From NCBI GenBank assembly GCA_945971355.1, contig CAMFPD010000033.1:1-15135 (forward strand): a stretch of DNA of 15,135 nucleotides, read 5' to 3'. Under the pieces are notes generated by a model, which searched no databases, was not told where the DNA came from, and saw only the letters and a list, made by a program, of their open reading frames with translations. Origin of the DNA: an uncultured Lachnobacterium sp. Its GTDB lineage: Bacteria > Bacillota > Clostridia > Lachnospirales > Lachnospiraceae. A program made the translations under genes and the position numbers. Shown piece after piece: positions 13,711-15,135 of this stretch (its first letter is position 1; each line of letters begins with the position of its first letter).

Positions 13711-14853
13711 ATGAGGAAAATAGCAATTCTTGGTTCAACTGGTTCTATTGGAACACAGACACTGGATGTTGTGAGAGAGCACGGTGACATAGAAGTTGTT
13801 GCATTATCATGCGGAAGCAATATTAGATTAGTTGAAGAACAGGTTAGGGAATTTAAACCTAAACTGGTAAGCGTATGGGATGAGAAGGATGCTATCTCAC
13901 TTCGCACTGCTTTGTCAGATGTTGATGTAAAAGTATGTAGCGGTATGGATGGCTTGATTGAAGTTTCTGTCTTTGAAGAAGCAGAAATTCTTGTTACGGC
14001 AATTGTTGGAATGCTTGGAATAAGACCTACAATTGAAGCAATTAAAGCACATAAGGACATTGCACTTGCAAATAAGGAAACTCTTGTCACCGCAGGACAT
14101 ATAATAATGCCTCTCGCAAAGGAGTATGGTGTAAAAATTCTTCCGGTAGATAGTGAACATAGTGCTATTTTCCAGTCTTTACAGGGAAATGAAAATAATA
14201 AAATCAGCAAGATTCTATTAACTGCTTCTGGTGGTCCATTTAGAGGTAAGAAGCTTGATGAACTCAAGAATATTCAAGTGGAGGATGCTCTTAAGCATCC
14301 AAATTGGACAATGGGAAGGAAGATTACTATAGATTCTTCTACGCTTGTAAATAAAGGTCTTGAAGTTATTGAAGCAAAATGGCTTTTTGATGTTGATTTG
14401 GATCAAATTTGTGTTGTTGTACATCCACAGAGTGTTATACATTCAGCAGTGGAATATGAGGATGGTGCAGTAATTGCACAGTTAGGGACTCCTGATATGA
14501 GATTGCCTATACAGTATGCTTTGTATTATCCAGATAGAAAGACCTTGTCAGGTGAGAGACTTAATCTCTTTGAACTTAGCAGTATGACTTTTGAAAAGCC
14601 AGATACCCAGACTTTTGCAGGTCTTAAGCTTGCTATGGAAGCTGGCAGAAAAGGTGGCAATCTGACTACAGCATTTAATGCTGCAAACGAAAAGGCTGTT
14701 GCTATGTTTTTGGATAGAAAAATTGCATATCTTCAGATTACTGAGATTATTGAGGCAGCTATGGGTAATTGTTCGTTTATAGAAAATCCTGATGTTGAAG
14801 AGATTTTAAAGACAGAACAGGAAGTGTATGAATTTATAAATAGTAGGTGGTAA
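13711..14853 (+). CDS. dxr: 1-deoxy-D-xylulose 5-phosphate reductoisomerase
   Basis: Dxr converts 1-deoxyxylulose 5-phosphate to methylerythritol 4-phosphate with NADPH, the committed step of the non-mevalonate isoprenoid pathway that supplies UppS. The protein has 380 residues. The N-terminal NADPH fold carries LGSTGSIGTQTLDVV (7-21). ALANKETLVTAGH (118-130), VDSEHSAIFQSL (146-157; metal ligands Asp147 and Glu149), ASGGPF (172-177), HPNWTMGRKITIDSSTLVNK (196-215) and GLEVIEA (216-222; Glu218 ligand) are all intact. GTPDMRLPIQYAL (259-271) belongs to the C-terminal part. The ATG follows GGAGG (13700-13704) by 6 bases. The stop is 1 base before the TTG of the next gene, suggesting coupling. 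It shows the organism uses the MEP pathway. Confidence 0.98.
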   Translation: MRKIAILGSTGSIGTQTLDVVREHGDIEVVALSCGSNIRLVEEQVREFKPKLVSVWDEKDAISLRTALSDVDVKVCSGMDGLIEVSVFEEAEILVTAIVGMLGIRPTIEAIKAHKDIALANKETLVTAGHIIMPLAKEYGVKILPVDSEHSAIFQSLQGNENNKISKILLTASGGPFRGKKLDELKNIQVEDALKHPNWTMGRKITIDSSTLVNKGLEVIEAKWLFDVDLDQICVVVHPQSVIHSAVEYEDGAVIAQLGTPDMRLPIQYALYYPDRKTLSGERLNLFELSSMTFEKPDTQTFAGLKLAMEAGRKGGNLTTAFNAANEKAVAMFLDRKIAYLQITEIIEAAMGNCSFIENPDVEEILKTEQEVYEFINSRW

Positions 14854-14854
14854 A

Positions 14855-15089
14855 TTGAGTTTAACAAGTATTATTATTGCAATTTTATTATTTAGTATAA
14901 TTGTATTATTTCATGAATTAGGGCATTTTTTGCTGGCAAAAGCTAACGGAATAAGAGTAAACGAGTTTAGTCTGGGTCTTGGTCCGACAATTGTAGGTTT
15001 CCAAAAAGGTGAAACAAAATATTCTATCAAGCTGTTTCCCTTTGGTGGAGCATGTATGATGGAAGGAGAGGATTCTGACTCTGCGGATG
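14855..15089 (+). CDS. rseP: RseP/RasP site-2 zinc metalloprotease, N-terminal fragment (contig end)
   Basis: Site-2 proteases cut membrane-bound substrates such as anti-sigma factors within the bilayer. Only about 78 genuine residues are present. The first membrane helix (about 4-19) runs into the zinc motif HELGH (20-24), embedded in LFHELGHFLLAKANGI, followed by the family-typical FSLGLGP (38-44) and SIKLFPFGGACMMEGE (57-72). The start is an inferred TTG at 14855, 4 bases after AGGTGG (14845-14850); no ATG exists ahead of the HELGH motif. Location after dxr matches B. subtilis rasP. From 15090 the reading frame enters adapter sequence and continues as an artificial peptide (SYTHLTLPT type), so nothing beyond residue 78 or 79 should be believed. 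Confidence 0.93.
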
Positions 15090-15135
15090 CTGTCTCTTAT
15101 ACACATCTGACGCTGCCGACGATATGCAGTGTGTA
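15090..15135 (+). other. Illumina Nextera adapter contamination at contig end
   Basis: Bases 15090-15108 equal CTGTCTCTTATACACATCT, the reverse complement of the Tn5 mosaic end used in Nextera libraries. Bases 15109-15122 equal GACGCTGCCGACGA, the i5-side primer site. Then 8 bases (TATGCAGT, 15123-15130) fit an index slot, followed by GTGTA, the start of the P5 side. As I recall the index tables, its reverse complement ACTGCATA is i5 index 506. This is library sequence rather than genome. On the minus strand the same bases create the artefact peptide MCIRDS. Confidence 0.99.

Noticed and set aside
13692..14267. Long (191-residue) minus-strand open frame opposite dxr
   Set aside because: It lies wholly antisense to a dxr frame with all catalytic motifs, is Ser/Leu/Ile-rich as expected of reverse-frame translation, and has no recognisable domain.
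1..15089. Mobile element, CRISPR array, tRNA/rRNA genes or a defence island
   Set aside because: I found no transposase or integrase, no spaced direct repeats, no tRNA-like cloverleaf and no rRNA; gene order is that of conserved core operons.
14918..15106. Minus-strand reading frame of 62 residues beginning MCIRDS
   Set aside because: Its start lies inside the Nextera adapter and the rest is antisense to rseP; it is an assembly artefact.

Overview
The window reads as a chromosomal contig from an AT-rich, flagellated, Gram-positive anaerobe of the Clostridia, most likely a Lachnospiraceae relative. The evidence is gene content and order: a cheB-cheA-cheW-cheC-cheD-sigma28-swrB-like run followed by rpsB-tsf-...-pyrH-frr-uppS-cdsA-dxr-rseP. 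This matches, from established knowledge, the tail of the Bacillus subtilis fla/che operon and the translation/envelope genes after it. CheC and CheD, strong GGAGG-type ribosome binding sites and low GC fit a Firmicute. Genus cannot be fixed from the sequence alone. All genes supported here lie on the + strand, and no gene-free stretch exceeds 300 bases.

Region 1 (1-7010) is the chemotaxis/motility block. It holds the C-terminal part of the CheB methylesterase, the CheA kinase, the CheW adaptor, the CheC phosphatase and the CheD receptor deamidase. A small two-helix membrane protein, sigma-28, a short basic-tailed protein, a SwrB-like (DUF6115-type) membrane coiled-coil protein and a membrane-anchored protein carrying only a MltG/YceG LysM-like module follow. 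Genes are 0-52 bases apart or overlap, so this is probably one long transcript.

Region 2 (7011-8944) is rpsB-tsf with its own extended -10 promoter, a structured leader RNA, a hairpin between the genes and a strong intrinsic terminator. Region 3 (8945-12089) starts at a new promoter. It inserts a membrane-anchored NodB-type polysaccharide deacetylase homologue, with its metal site apparently lost, and a bactofilin between tsf and pyrH-frr, and it ends in a second terminator. Region 4 (12090-15089) is uppS-cdsA-dxr-rseP: isoprenoid and lipid carrier synthesis, phospholipid precursor synthesis and a site-2 protease.

The last 46 bases (15090-15135) are not genomic. They are Illumina Nextera transposase adapter read-through, including the mosaic end, the i5-side primer site, an 8-base index and the start of the P5 sequence. 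The rseP reading frame runs into it and produces an artificial peptide tail.

I do not see a new defence or mobile system. The least ordinary items are the degenerate deacetylase/bactofilin pair, the MltG-like module without catalytic domain coupled to the SwrB-like gene, the two small proteins flanking sigma-28, and the folded rpsB leader.
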